A stretch of 64,000 nucleotides of DNA from Symbiodinium natans (Eukaryota > Sar > Dinophyceae > Suessiales > Symbiodiniaceae), in contig CAJNDS010000236.1 of NCBI GenBank assembly GCA_905221605.1, forward strand, positions 387,001 through 451,000. The letters run 5' to 3'. Within the stretch, counting starts at the first letter, position 1, and every line of letters starts with the position of its first letter. Below the pieces are notes generated by a model. It was not told the DNA's origin. It ran no database searches and was given only the letters and a program-made list of their open reading frames with translations. Shown in pieces: positions 11,962 through 22,580 of the stretch. The position numbers were made by a program, and so were the translations under genes.

Positions 11962-14900
11962 AGGCTCCCCGTCTCTCGCTCTCCGCCGGCCGCATCGTGG
12001 GTGAGTACGTCGGGCACACGGAGCACTTCAGCTCCTCGCTAGGCCGTTTAGGGTTTAGGGTTTAGGGTTTCGGGGTTTGGGGGTTTTGGGTTTAGGGTTT
12101 GGGGTTTAGGGTCTAGGGTTTTTGGGTTTTTGTTTTGCATTTGTTTTTGCTTTCCCCTTAGTGTTTTTTTCGAGGATCATATGTCGAGTTGTATCTTCCC
12201 TTATTGGGTCGAAGGAGGATCCTGCTTTGGGACCCTAAACCGTAAACCCTAAACCCCTGAACCCTAAACCCCTGAACCCCTGAACCCCTAAACCCCTAAG
12301 CCCTAAACCCCTGAACCCCTGAACCCCTAAACCCCTAAACCCCTAAACCCCTAAACCCCTAAACCCCAAACCCAAAACCCCCTTTTTCGGGGCCATCCTA
12401 GGCTCCATCCCCTTTGCCGCACCTCCCACTGGGAAGCGGAGGTGGGAAGGGCGAACTCTACCCGCGTGAGCTGTAGAGTGAGCCGGAGGGTTTAGGTTTA
12501 GGGGTTAGGGTAAACTTCAAGCCCTAAACCCTAAACCCTAAAACCCTAAACCCTAAGCCTAAACCCTAAACCCTAAACCCTAAACCCTAAACCCTAAACC
12601 CTAAATTCTAAACCCTAAACCCTAAACCCTAAACCCTAAACCCTAAACCCTTCAGAGCCCCTGCGCGCCCTCTCTTCCAAAAGCCGCAGCCTGTGATGCG
12701 CAGGTGGCGAAAGCCAGTGCCGGTGAAGCCCTGGGAGGGGGAGCCCGGGAAGTTTGGGGGGATGTTTAGGGGTTAGGGTTTAGGGTTTAGGGTACGGCTG
12801 AGGCTTCTAATAAGAAATCTGCCTTTTTCAGCCAGGGTTTCGAAATTTCTTAAAACCCCAAATGGAAATAAGAAAGTTAGGTTTGAACCAGACCCTGAAA
12901 TATATTTCTTATTCGAGGGTTGATTAGAGGTGAGTATAGGGACAGAGTTGGGGAACATGTAACTCACCAGTGTAGAGCTTTTCGGTGTGCTCTAAGCTCT
13001 AAACCCTCAACCCTAAACCCTAAACCCTACACCCTAAACCCTAAACCCTAAACCCTAAACGCGGGGAAGAGGCCCGGCACAAAAAGTCACCTTATTTGGG
13101 CCTTTCCGGCCTGAAACACCTCAAAAAAGGTGACTTTTTGTGCCGGGCCTCTTCCGCCCGCCGTGCCGGCACGCGAAGAGGTGCTCTAAGCTCTAAGCCC
13201 TAAACCCTAAACCCTAAACCCTAAACCCTAAACCCGAAACCCTAAACGCGGGGAAGAGGCCCGGCACAAAAAGTCACCTTATTTGGGCCTTTCCGGCCTG
13301 AAACACCTCAAAAAAGGTGACTTTTTGTGCCGGGCCTCTTCCGCCCTAAGCCCTAAGCCCGAAGCCCTCAGCCCTGAGCCTTGAGCCCTGAGCCCTGAGC
13401 CCTGAGCCCTTAAAGGCTTCCCCGCAAGAGCCCGGCAGAGCCCGGCACAAAAAGTCACCTTATTTGGGCCTTTCCGGCCTGAAACACCTCAAAAAAGGTG
13501 ACTTTTTGTGCCGGGCCTCTTCCGCCCGCCGTGCCGGCACGCGAAGAGGTGCTCTAAGCTCTAAGCCCTAAACCCTAAACCCTAAACCCTAAACCCGAAA
13601 CCCTTAACGCGGGGAAGAGGCCCGGCACAAAAAGTCACCTTATTTGGGCCTTTCCGGCCTGAAACACCTCAAAAAAGGTGACTTTTTGTGCCGGGCCTCT
13701 TCCGCCCGCCGTGCCGGCACGCGAAGAGGTGCTCTAAGCTCTAAGCCCTAAACCCCAAACCCTAAACCCTAAACCCTAAACCCGAAACCCTAAACGCGGG
13801 GAAGAGGCCCGGCACAAAAAGTCACCTTATTTGGGCCTTTCCGGCCTGAAACACCTCAAAAAAGGTGACTTTTTGTGCCGGGCCTCTTCCGCCCTAAGTC
13901 CTAAGCCCGAAGCCCTCAGCCCTGAGCCTTGAGCCCTGAGCCCTGAGCCCTGAGCCCTGAGCCCTGAGCCCTGAGCCCTTAAAGGCTTCCCCGCAAGAGC
14001 CCGGCAGAGCCCGGCACAAAAAGTCACCTTATTTGGGCCTTTCCGGCCTGAAACACCTCAAAAAAGGTGACTTTTTGTGCCGGGCCTCTTCCGCACGCCG
14101 TGCCGGCACGCGAAGAGGTGCTCTAAGCTCTAAGCCCTAAACCCTAAACCCTAAACCCGAAACCCTTAAAGCGGGGAAGAGGCCCGGCACAAAAAGTCAC
14201 CTTATTTGGGCCTTTCCGGCCTGAAACACCTCAAAAAAGGTGACTTTTTGTGCCGGGCCTCTGCCGCCCTAAGCCCTAAGCCCTGAGCCCTGAGCCCTGA
14301 GCCCCCTGAGCCCTGAGCCCTTAAAGGCTTCCCCGCAGGAGCCCGGCAGAGCCCGGCACAAAAAGTCACACCTTTTTTGGGCCTTTCCGGCCTGAAACAC
14401 CTCAAAAAAGGTGACTTTTTATGCCTTCCGCCCTAAGCTTTTGTCTGTCTGAGAAATGGACACACTGGGGATTGAACCCAGGGCCTTCCGCATGCGAAGC
14501 GCATGTGATACCACTACACCATGTGGCCCTTGAATACATGAAACATTTCAACCAACATTGGCCAAAGAAAAAAGCTCTTTTTGAGCCCTGAGCCCTGAGC
14601 CCTGAGCCCTGAGCGCTGAGCCCTGAGCCCTGAGCCCTGAGCCTTGAGCCCTGAGCCCTGAGCCCTGAGCCCTTAAAGGCTTCCCCGCAAGAGCCCGGCA
14701 GAGCCCGGCACAAAAAGTCACCTTATTTGGGCCTTTCCGGCCTGAAACACCTCAAAAAAGGTGACTTTTTGTGCCGGGCCTCTTCCGCCCTAAGCCCTAA
14801 GCCCCTGCGCCCTGAGCCCTGAGCCCTGAGCCCTGAGCCCTGAGCCCTGAGCCCTGGGATTAGAGGGTTTGAGGCTTGCAGTTTCTTGGGTTCTTGGTAA

Positions 14901-17680
14901 ATATGACAGAGAACGTTACTTAATACTTCCTCGGCGGAATTTTTTTGGGCGAGCCCGCGAGGCCCTGGATTTTAAAATGTGTGGCCGGTCCAGGTCCAGA
15001 TTTCTTAATTAATAAAAATTTCTTAACACACTCCTGGGCCGTAGCCGTAAAAAGTGGGTTTAGGGTTTAGGGTTTAGGCTTAAGTTTAGGGTTAGGGTTT
15101 AGGTTTAGGGGAAGACGGCTCCTGAAATTGCGGTTTTGTATTTCTCAAAAGGATATGCGAACATCGTAATATTATAATAAAAACAATGTGCGAATATAGC
15201 ATGTACAATGACATATCAGTTTTGGAATAGCAGAATATGCGATTACACGATTACGGAAGAACAGAATGATGGGCACAAGGCTCTCCGACTTGGTTGCGGT
15301 CGGAAGATCCGCACGCCACACCTGCCTGCACCTACTCCTAGTCCTACTCCTACACCTACACCCCTACACCTGCACCATCGCATCCACCACATATTTTTGC
15401 GCCATGGAAGTCACCGGAAATCTTAAACCCTGCGATGCAACAGAGGAGCTCGACTGCAGCAGCCACCGGCCTGCCAACGATCGCCGGGGCCGACCTGCCC
15501 AGTACGTGGACCCCCGCACGACAGATCGGCTGCCAACAGAAGCTCGGGAGCAGGATGTGAGAATGTCAGTTCATGTTCAGGAAGTCTATTTCTTGGAGAT
15601 GCTTTAAAGGGTATGAGAGCGTGGGTTTAGGGAAGATCCGGGATGAACGGCGGGTCCTCTCCAGTCTTTCCTGTTGAAGCTGCACAAGGTTCCGGTGTTT
15701 CCGCGCCTTGCGTAGTGTGCTCGGACGCAGTGGGGAAGGGTCGGAAAGGGGAAGGAAGGAGACCAGATCTTGGTTTGGCTTGTTCTCAGAGCAGCCAGGA
15801 AGACTGCCTGCACCTGGACGTATGGCTGCCCAAGGGCACGGCGGAGAGATCTGGTAAGCCGCTGCTGCCAGTACTAGTCTGGACCCGTGGCTGCAGATCC
15901 GATCCGAATTTCGGGGGTTGAGATGGCATTTGTACCGAGAACCGATTGCAAGATGAGGATCTATCCCTAAACCCTGTAAACCCTAAACCCTACACCCTAA
16001 ACCCTCGACCCTCTAGGAAATCTTCGAGAACAGATCTGCAGAATGAGGATCTATGGCGGCGGCCTTCTTGGGGGCTCCAAGGATGACCCCGGCTCATCAG
16101 GCGCTTCGGAGCCGAAACCCGTTGATGCCTAGGGTTTAGGGTTTAGGGTTTAGGGTTTAGTCCCTGCTTGCTTTGCGGGTCCCGAGGAGGCATGCGCACC
16201 CCGCAGTCAACAGGATAAAGGGGTGACATTTCTGGCTCGACTTCGAGTCCAGTGGCAAAAAGCGTTTTGGGGACAAACCCCAGGCCAGAGCTACGCGGAG
16301 CAGGGGATCATCTACCTGCTTCTTGACTTGCGATGCGCTGACTTTTGAAAAAAGGCCCTAAGCCCTAAACCCGAAACCCTAAACCCTAAACCCTAAACGC
16401 GGAGGCCCTTCTGCCCGAATACATTCTGCACGTCATGCCGTGAATTTGGGCAGCTCTACATAGCCCGAAACCCTAAACCCAGTTTTAAGAGGCTTATGTA
16501 AGCCAGAGGCTTCTTAGGTTGATAGTCTGTAGCATCGACATCGAACTCCCTCAACACCTAAGCCCCTAAACCCCAAACCCGAAACCCCAAACCCTAAACC
16601 CTAAACCCCAGGAGCATCAACTACCGCGTCGGCACCCTTGGATTCCTTTGCCCCCGGGGAGGTGACGCGAATTGCGGCCTCTGGGACCAGGCCGCGCGTG
16701 GGGGGTTGAAGTGAGGGTTTGGGGATTCTGGGAGCCCGTGAACCCTATACCCTGAACCCTGAACCCTAAACCCTAAACCCTAAACCCTAAACCCTGAACC
16801 CTAATCCCTAAACCCTAAACCCTACACCCTAAACCCTGGACCCTGGACCCTGAACCCTGAACCCTGACCCTGAACCCTAAACCCTGAACCCCAACCCTTG
16901 CCTGCTTCAGCGAGTGTGAGATTCGAAACCCTTGACCCGAAACTAGAAACCCGAAAACCCTCATGTGGGTTTCTGGAAGTTTCTAGGTTGAGGGGACTGA
17001 TAGGGCTTTAAGTCTCGGCGGGATGATTGGGGCATTGACTATGTGGTGCTTGCAAAACGTCCACGATTTCTTGACGACGTGGTTCGAGGCTTTAGTGGCA
17101 GCCCATCGCGCAAAGCCTGTGTTCAGGATCTCACAAAAAAGCATTTGCGTTGCAACCGCCCTTCCTGCCTCGCCATCCCTAATTCCTAAACCCTAAACCT
17201 AAACCTTAAACGCTAAAACCTGAACCCTAAACCCTACACCCAACACAGGTCGCCGCCCTCCAGTGGGTGCAGGAGGAGATAGTGAAGATGGGTGGCGACG
17301 CCAAGCGGGTGGCCAAGGGTGGCCAAGGGTTTCAGGGGTTTGCGCCCAGGCATGGTATCGGGTTTAGGGTTTAGGGTTTTAGGTTTAGGGTTCAGGGTTT
17401 AGGGTTTAGGCACCAGGCTTGGAAGCATTTGCAGGCTTTGAGACATTAAGACCTTGCAGGAGTCTTTTGGGCCTTGAATCCGAAGCCTGCAACCTTGCCG
17501 ATTGAATCTCTTCCAGCTGCGAGTTTGTTTGCGAGTTGTTGAGATGAAGCGGCTGCACACATGAGGGGGTATCTTGTCACGTACGGAAGCGGAGGTGACG
17601 ATCATGGGGCAGTCGGCTGGGGGCGACTCAGTGTATTGGTGCGCCAAGCCTCGGGACACGTATGCACAACTTCTTCTGGT
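11962..17680 (+). CDS. Type-B carboxylesterase (alpha/beta hydrolase), multi-exon, 3' part not found
   Basis: Carboxylesterases hydrolyse carboxylic esters through a Ser-Glu/Asp-His triad. Exons appear in family order: about 11962-12036 (LSLSAGRIVGEYV, the N-terminal strand); 12390-12450 (LGSIPFAAPPTGKRR, cf. LGIPYAxPPxGxLR); 12704-12740 (WRKPVPVKPWEG); 15790-15881 (SQEDCLHLDVWLP then LPVLVW); 16048-16100 (IYGGGLLGGS, oxyanion-hole Gly run); 16612-16697 (INYRVGTLGFL then NCGLWDQ); 17249-17320 (AALQWVQEEIVKMGGD); 17595-17670 (VTIMGQSAGGDSV). The last is the nucleophile elbow, with Gln where GESAGG is usual; the Ser codon is 17613-17615. The later acid and His regions are not seen before the next gene, so the gene may be truncated. 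The exon at 15790 may end in a GA donor. Telomere-like arrays lie in nearly every intron. Confidence 0.75.
12048..12122 (+). repeat. TTTAGGG array
   Basis: Degenerate TTTAGGG units begin about ten bases after the first carboxylesterase exon. Confidence 0.85.
12236..12375. repeat. CCCCTAAA / CCCCTGAA variant array
   Basis: An eight-base unit with an extra C, repeated about fifteen times, ending just before the second carboxylesterase exon. Confidence 0.88.
12518..12651. repeat. CCCTAAA array
   Basis: About eighteen near-perfect CCCTAAA units in the intron between the second and third carboxylesterase exons. Confidence 0.92.
14457..14529 (-). tRNA. tRNA-Ala (anticodon CGC), possibly a pseudogene
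   Basis: On the minus strand the T arm CTGGGTTCAATCCCCAG is perfect, the D arm carries TAGTGGTAT, and the anticodon loop is TTCGCAT, giving CGC (alanine). The acceptor stem pairs fully, including the alanine identity pair G3:U70, only if one extra C in GGGCCACA is bulged out; the anticodon stem has one mismatch. It lies in the satellite between hairpin copies eight and nine. The extra base argues for a recent pseudogene or a moved copy, but the conserved arms argue that it could still be transcribed. No Pol III terminator run of T was checked in detail. Confidence 0.68.
14580..14680. repeat. CCCTGAG array
   Basis: About fourteen CCCTGAG units, a variant of the telomere-like unit that appears in this satellite block and again at 14812-14855. 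Confidence 0.9.
15965..16010. repeat. CCCTAAA tract bracketed by a direct repeat
   Basis: The tract is flanked by ATGAGGATCTAT at 15954-15965 and again at 16042-16053, with weaker similarity extending about ten bases further left. The second copy crosses the splice acceptor of a carboxylesterase exon. Confidence 0.7.
16739..16893. repeat. CCCTAAA / CCCTGAA array
   Basis: About twenty-two mixed units directly after the exon that ends near 16697. Confidence 0.9.
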
Positions 17681-18042
17681 CGGCATTGCGTGATGTCTGC
17701 TCGCTTTGGTTGGCTCATGGGCCCCACACTCGGGAAGGTCTGCAGACATTGCCACAAGCGTGAGGCTTAAAGTGAAGGCACATGATCATCTCTTCTTCAG
17801 ATTGCGCTGGTCGTGTGCCTATGGTTGGGCTCTGAGGTGTTGTTTGTGAAGCGCTGCTTGATTGTTGAGTTTGATAGCCATCAGATCACCAGCAGACTCT
17901 TGTGTCGCTCTAGCGGATGGCGATCTCAGCGCTCAGCACTCCAAGCACTCAAAGAGACTTTCCAGCCTTTCTAGCTGATCCTAGGTCAAAAAACACGGAT
18001 GCTGCAGCCCGGATCTTTCCCTGCGTACCCTTCGCCATAACC

Positions 18043-19742
18043 ATGTGCTGCGGCGCGGACGACGACGAGGATGAGCAAGCAGCGGGAAATCCCGGGCCGG
18101 ATATCAAGCGTCGGATCTCCAACTGCAAGCAGAGCTGCCCACCTTTCGGACAGCGAGAGGGCAACATGTTTAAAGTTGGGTGCCAGCAAGTCGGTGCATC
18201 TGTGACGCCGTGCTGAGTCTTGCGGTTGAATATCTGAGGTGCACTGATGTCTGCTGCAACTTGGGCAAAACGGAATCAGAGAGAGCAGGAGAGGCGGCAG
18301 GTCGAAAAAGATGCTGTAGTTCGTTTTTTTTTTATAACTCGTGATGCTACTTCATGGGACTAGGCAACTCCATGGGCTTCTTATCTGATGTATGCTGCCG
18401 ATGGTCTCGAAGTCTTTGCATCGCTAGCGGAGAGACAGGTATTCCAGTCCTGGTGGTCTTCACCATCTGGCCCATCGCCGTGGTGTTGGGGCTAAAGGCT
18501 TTGAAATGCCAAAGCCTTTTGCTTCACGGTTTGCAGGGCGTGTTCAGCTTTCAGGGCTTGGCGGAGCGAATATTTTGATACAGAGTCAGTTCAGGACCAT
18601 CATTGCCGGAACCGAATCTGGGTTTGGTCTTGCGGGCTATCCAGGATATCCTGCTTCCCTTTTCTGCAGGGGGAAGAGGTCGAACCTCCAGCAGCCTCCT
18701 TTCAGTTGACCCTAAACCCTAAACCCTAAACCCTAAACCCTAAACCCTAAACCCCTAAACCCTAAACCCTAAACCCTAAACCCACCAATGATATATCAGC
18801 TCAGCCTCAGGGTGTGGAGACTTTGTTTTGACTGGCCATGGCATGCGCTCCAGTATGGAAGTTGCCCCCCCGTGCTCCCCCGTGTGCTGTTTAAGGGGTT
18901 TAGGGCTGAGGGTTTAGGGTTTAGGGTTGAGGGTTTAGGGTTTAGAGAAACTCCCCCCCCCCTCCCATCCCCCCCCCGGAAGCGTTGCATGTGGCGCAGG
19001 ATGTGGACGGTGCCTATGCGCTGACCCATGGACACGACCACTACGGCCAGTTCTGTGGGCGCGAGCCCTTGGAGGTGAAAACCCTAAACCCTAAACCCTA
19101 AACCCTAAACCTTAAACCGTAAGTGCAAACACGCATGTGTTTGCCAACCGGAGACAAGGGCCACGTGGGGCCAGTTGGGGCCAATGCAAAAATGCAGCCG
19201 AAGCTCACAACTTGGGCCAACAGCCCTCAATAGGGCTTAGGGTTTAGGGTTTAGGGTTTAGGGTTTAGGGTTTAGGGGGATTATAGTATCTCCTATTATA
19301 GCTCTTGGTATGAGGGTGAACAGGTGAACATCCTAACTCACAACTGTCGGCCCTTGAGACTGCCACTGCGCCGTAGCTGCAGTTGCATTGCCTGTTCAGG
19401 CGAAGCCTTTTGCAGCCTTCCCGGATCTCGAGAACGACTTCAAGAAGGAAGGGTGTGCCCTTCTGTGCCTTTCCGGGTTTGCGTTTGTTGCGATGTGGCT
19501 TGCTGGATGCCGGATCCCCACTTCGGAAGAAGGGCAGGAGCCGTGAAATGTGAGGTTCGTATACTTCCCTGAGGACCCGCTGCTGCAAAACCGCTATGGT
19601 GTTTGCGTGGATGCCTGCCCTCAACAGCTCCTTGGCCGGAACTTGGCTTTTCCCCCACCTTGCAGATGCCACCAGGGCCGACAGAGATGAGGTTTCAGAG
19701 CATCACGGACTATGATGGCCAGCTGATGCTTGGGCAGAACGG
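18043..19742 (+). CDS. Choline transporter-like protein (CTL/SLC44), 5' part
   Basis: CTL/SLC44 proteins are multi-pass membrane transporters for choline and related amines. Exon 1 (18043-about 18115) starts MCCGADDDEDEQ, like the Cys-rich N-terminus MGCC of the family. Exon 18439-18505 gives GIPVLVVFTIWPIAVVLGLK, a good TM1 where the family has a similar helix. Exon about 18978-19075 gives YALTHGHDHYGQFCG, matching the family's loop after TM1, G-x-D-xx-G-x-x-CG. A further exon may lie at 19666-19742 (RFQSITDYDGQLMLGQN) after a clean CAG acceptor. Nothing that looks like TM2 follows before 38.2 kb, where the rest of a CTL gene begins. So this is either the true 5' end of that gene or a partial copy. 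Confidence 0.55.
18711..18783. repeat. CCCTAAA array
   Basis: Ten clean units in the intron between TM1 and the next exon of the CTL 5' part. Confidence 0.92.
19232..19335. repeat. TTTAGGG array joined to a family A remnant
   Basis: Six TTTAGGG units are followed at about 19280 by TATCTCCTATTATAGC and GTGAACATCCTAAC, which resembles one arm of the family A palindrome. It is too diverged to delimit. Confidence 0.55.
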
Positions 19743-19754
19743 GCGTGAGGCAAA

Positions 19755-19880
19755 TACATAATGAGTATATACTATGACATGATACAATATATCTAGAATA
19801 GAAAATAATATAACATTATATATATATAGTACAATATGTATATGTATACGTATGTGTACATATGTATATATAGACACATG

Positions 19881-19911
<31 letters not shown>

Positions 19912-20000
19912 CCATTTTCTTATACATATACATATACATATATACATACATACATGCATGCATACATACATACATACATACATGCATACATACATACTCC
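19755..20000. repeat. TA/TACATA microsatellite
   Basis: ATAT and (TACATA)n, (CATACATG)n sequence. The Met/Tyr/Ile-rich frames on both strands are products of the repeat. Confidence 0.9.
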
Positions 20001-20756
20001 TGGATAGGATGTTCCAAGCGATGTGGGGGGGCCCATCCAGGAAAGAGGGTGGGCAGCCCCTGAGAAAGACCGCCTCCATGGACTGGCGCCACGGCCAGCG
20101 TTTTAAGGGGGGGCCCTTGGGAAGTTTAGGGTTTAGGGTTTAGGGTTTAGAGATGCAAAAAAAGGGGTTTAGGGTTTAGGGTTTAGGGCGAAGACTTGAG
20201 CAGCGCTGTGGTGCATGTGCCCTCTGGGTTCTGTGCAGCTTCGTAGGGCCTCTTTTGTGGCCCTTGCACATTGCATTCAAAGGATCAGCAGCCAAGGTAC
20301 ATCTCCTTGCCCACGATTCCCATCGCCGGCCGGTGACTGGCTGTAAAAGCGTTCAGGTTCTTTTGCCGCTTCCGAGCCAAAACAACTCCGGTCTGGGCGC
20401 ACTAGTAGGGCATTCCTCTTCATTTCTGCATGTCCTTCGTGCCGTTTGTGTTCATGGAGCATGAGCGAGCATCTATCGGTACAGTACCCCGCAATTCTGC
20501 CACTCAACATGCGCACTCCTCAAAGGACAGCCCTCTCTGCACGTCACTCTAAGATGCGTAGTCGCTTCTCCGACTCTTTCTGAAGATAAGCTCCATAAGC
20601 TGCCTCTTGCAGTGCTCATCCCAGTTGCATACCCTATGACCCGCCAGCGGAGTTCACGGGGGCCGTGGAGCCCCTCAGCTGAGCAAAGGTCCTGAGCCGG
20701 CCCCAATCTGCCTGAGGACATGAGCATCCTTGGGGAGCTCCCTAAACTCGCCTCCT
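20000..20756. other. Unassigned; possible coding fragment
   Basis: Two TTTAGGG tracts lie at 20125-20190. A + strand frame at about 20507-20700 reads as ordinary protein (for example LHVTLRCVVASPTLSEDKL) without a known domain. A minus-strand frame of 113 codons overlaps it. I cannot choose between them. Confidence 0.25.
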
Positions 20757-20823
20757 TTTTGGGGGTCCCGGTTTCTATGAGGGCGCCGTATTCTAAAAAA
20801 ACGGGGGACCCCAAAAAGAAGAA
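20757..20823. repeat. Short inverted repeat
   Basis: CTTTTTGGGGGTCCCGG on the left and CGGGGGACCCCAAAAAG on the right form a stem of about 16 bp with a loop of about 30 bases. It may be a small MITE; no target duplication was obvious. Confidence 0.7.
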
Positions 20824-21134
20824 CCCTAATCTGGGGAACTGCCCGTATAGTGGAACGCCTCTGGGGCTTTCAAGACATACTGAGTGACAGCCTGCGGACT
20901 GGCCCCCGAAGTGTGGTATCGGGCTCCTAGTTCTATGGCTACCCTAAACCCTATACCCTAAACCCCTAGCCGACACCCAAAACCCCAAACCGTGCTTTCG
21001 GTTCCTCAAGTATCAGAGAGAGCACCGAGTCAACCCTGCTAGAGACTCTAACTCAAGAGTCGCCTTCTCTGTATCTTGGGTTTAGGGTTTAGGGTTTGGG
21101 GTTTGGGGTTTGGGGTTGGGGAAGTCTGCTGCAG

Positions 21135-21176
21135 GTTCTGTGCGGACCCGCCGTGCCTGGAGAAGCCCGGGGTGTA
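21135..21176 (+). other. Possible short terminal exon
   Basis: After CTGCTGCAG the frame gives FCADPPCLEKPGV and a TAG stop at 21174-21176. It could be a terminal exon of a gene interrupted by the retroelement just downstream, or chance. Confidence 0.2.
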
Positions 21177-21300
21177 GCTCGGGCCTGATCCGGAAGATTT
21201 AAAATCCCCGCCATAGACCCTAAACCATCCTAAACCTTAGACCCTAAACCCTAAGTCCTAAACCTTAAACCCGCAACCTACACAGCAAACCCTAAACCCT

Positions 21301-21507
21301 TGTGAAATATCACCTTGTCGGTAGTGAATAGTGTACAGCCAAGGTCACGCCTCCCTATCTTGTATTCCTTTAGAGTAGAGCCCAATTCCAACCCCCTTAA
21401 AACAGGGAGGTTTGTTTGACTAGTTGTACTTTGTAGGCCTTGGGCCCACAGCGCCAGAGTCCCAAAATAGTGCTTCGCAGTATCTGCTCCTTAGAGATCC
21501 CACCTCA
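21301..21507 (+). repeat. 5' LTR
   Basis: 207 bases, TGTGAAATAT to CCACCTCA. About 90% alike to the 3' LTR by eye apart from a 16-18 base segment near its start that the other copy lacks, apparently lost between two GTGAA repeats. Confidence 0.85.
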
Positions 21508-21510
21508 AAC

Positions 21511-21522
21511 TGGTAGCGGAGC
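21511..21522 (+). promoter_or_regulatory. Primer binding site, initiator tRNA-Met type
   Basis: TGGTAGCGGAGC begins three bases after the LTR end. It resembles the TGGTATCAGAGC and TGGTAGCAGAG sites complementary to the 3' end of initiator tRNA-Met, used by copia-type elements to prime minus-strand synthesis. Confidence 0.65.
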
Positions 21523-21666
21523 CCCACCCTGCTCTTAGAGCAGTGGTCGGCGGTATCCAAACCAGTGGGACGGAGCAGAGTCTCACCCCATCCTGTGACT
21601 AAGTCACCCTTAAGCCCAGTAGCTAGGTAAGGGCAGGCCCCTTGTTTGTGTTTTCCAACCTGAGCA

Positions 21667-22580
21667 ATGGCTTTTCATACCTGGTATACTCCGGAGGCAG
21701 TGGATTTTTCATTGGCATCGACACCGGCGAATGCCGATATGTCCAGGACTACCTCGTCAAGTGATGTTTTTTTTCGGATTGCGGCGAAATGCTGCGTGAT
21801 GGCATATACCCTTATTCTTGTGGCGAAGCAAATGTTGCAATGCTCGTGGATGCAGTTGATGGTATTTCGTCAATGGTCTTTTTGTGATTTGCCCACAGTG
21901 GATATTTACAAGGACAAAGGTATTTATGCTATTCTGGACGAAGGATGTAACAGTACAGTCCATGGGGACGTGTCGGCCAGGAACGCTGAGGCCAAGCTTG
22001 AATTCTTAGGATTCACCTCTAAGTTCCAGGCCAGTCCTCCGAGAGACTTTAAGGGATTCGGGAAAACCCGCGCCCTCGGAGTCAGGAGTTTTCCCTGTTC
22101 AATACTCACCTTCGAAAAGAAGAGGCTACCTGGTATTTTGGAATCTCACGAGATCCTTGGTTCAACTCCTTTATTGCTGTCTTTACATGCGCAAGCAAAG
22201 CGCAAATGCCGAAGGTCATGCGCGAAGGCCGTGCATTCGTGAGTCTCCCCAGCGATCCCGAGCACAGGTTCGAACTGAAGCTGTATCGCACTCACGACAG
22301 TGGCTTGCTAGCTATTGACATCTCAGCAGGACTCAGCCCTGGGAAGCAACCTCTATGCATCAGGGAAGACAGGACGGCTTCCCCTTACCCCGCTGCCCCA
22401 CTGCCTACGGCAATGACGCAACCAGCATCCCCGCCGCGGAGCCCTTCCACCAGCAACGGGAAACCCTGTTGCGCCGTTGCCCTACCTCAGCGGCCGCCCT
22501 CGCGAGCGACCCTGGAAACTGCCAGGGAGGCGGCCCCATTTCCGTTTGTCAGACCTAAGGGCTGGGCAGAGCAACGATGA
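21667..22580 (+). pseudogene. Retropepsin-like protease frame, frameshifted
   Basis: The first frame (21667-22242) contains AILDEGCNSTVHG around residue 90, followed by a Gly-rich strand segment and GILESHEI with TPLLLSLHAQ. I know this series from dinoflagellate retroelement proteins, where DEG stands in the place of the aspartic protease DTG/DSG. Near 22190-22206 the match passes to the frame of 22206-22580 (KVMREGRAFVSLP, then LKLYRTHDSGLLAIDI), so one base has been gained or lost. The order is odd: a protease-like part lies at the 5' end with no visible gag before it. Function as a protease is unproved since DEG is not a classical active site. Confidence 0.6.

Larger units (their letters stand above)
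13064..14786. repeat. Hairpin satellite: nine copies of a perfect inverted repeat
   Basis: Each copy has a left arm GGCCCGGCACAAAAAGTCAC and a right arm that is its exact reverse complement; in full copies the stem is 29 bp with a loop of about 34 bases containing GGGCCTTTCCGGCC. Copies: about 13064-13155, 13252-13342, 13441-13523, 13613-13703, 13799-13890, 14011-14092, 14174-14265, 14351-14425 (damaged) and 14703-14786. Cores are nearly identical while spacers differ: some are CCCTAAA arrays, others CCCTGAG arrays. Two flank types alternate, giving a higher-order repeat. The whole block lies in a carboxylesterase intron. No ORF is supported; frames in it mirror the repeat. Confidence 0.93.

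Noticed and set aside
13827-14713. Minus-strand frames in the satellite (66-103 codons, Gly-Ser-Gly-Leu-Arg-Ala repeats)
   Set aside because: They are translations of the CCCTGAG and hairpin repeats, with no independent coding signal.
13064-14786. CRISPR array
   Set aside because: Repeats are long hairpins with repetitive spacers in a spliced nuclear gene; spacer lengths are irregular and not unique.
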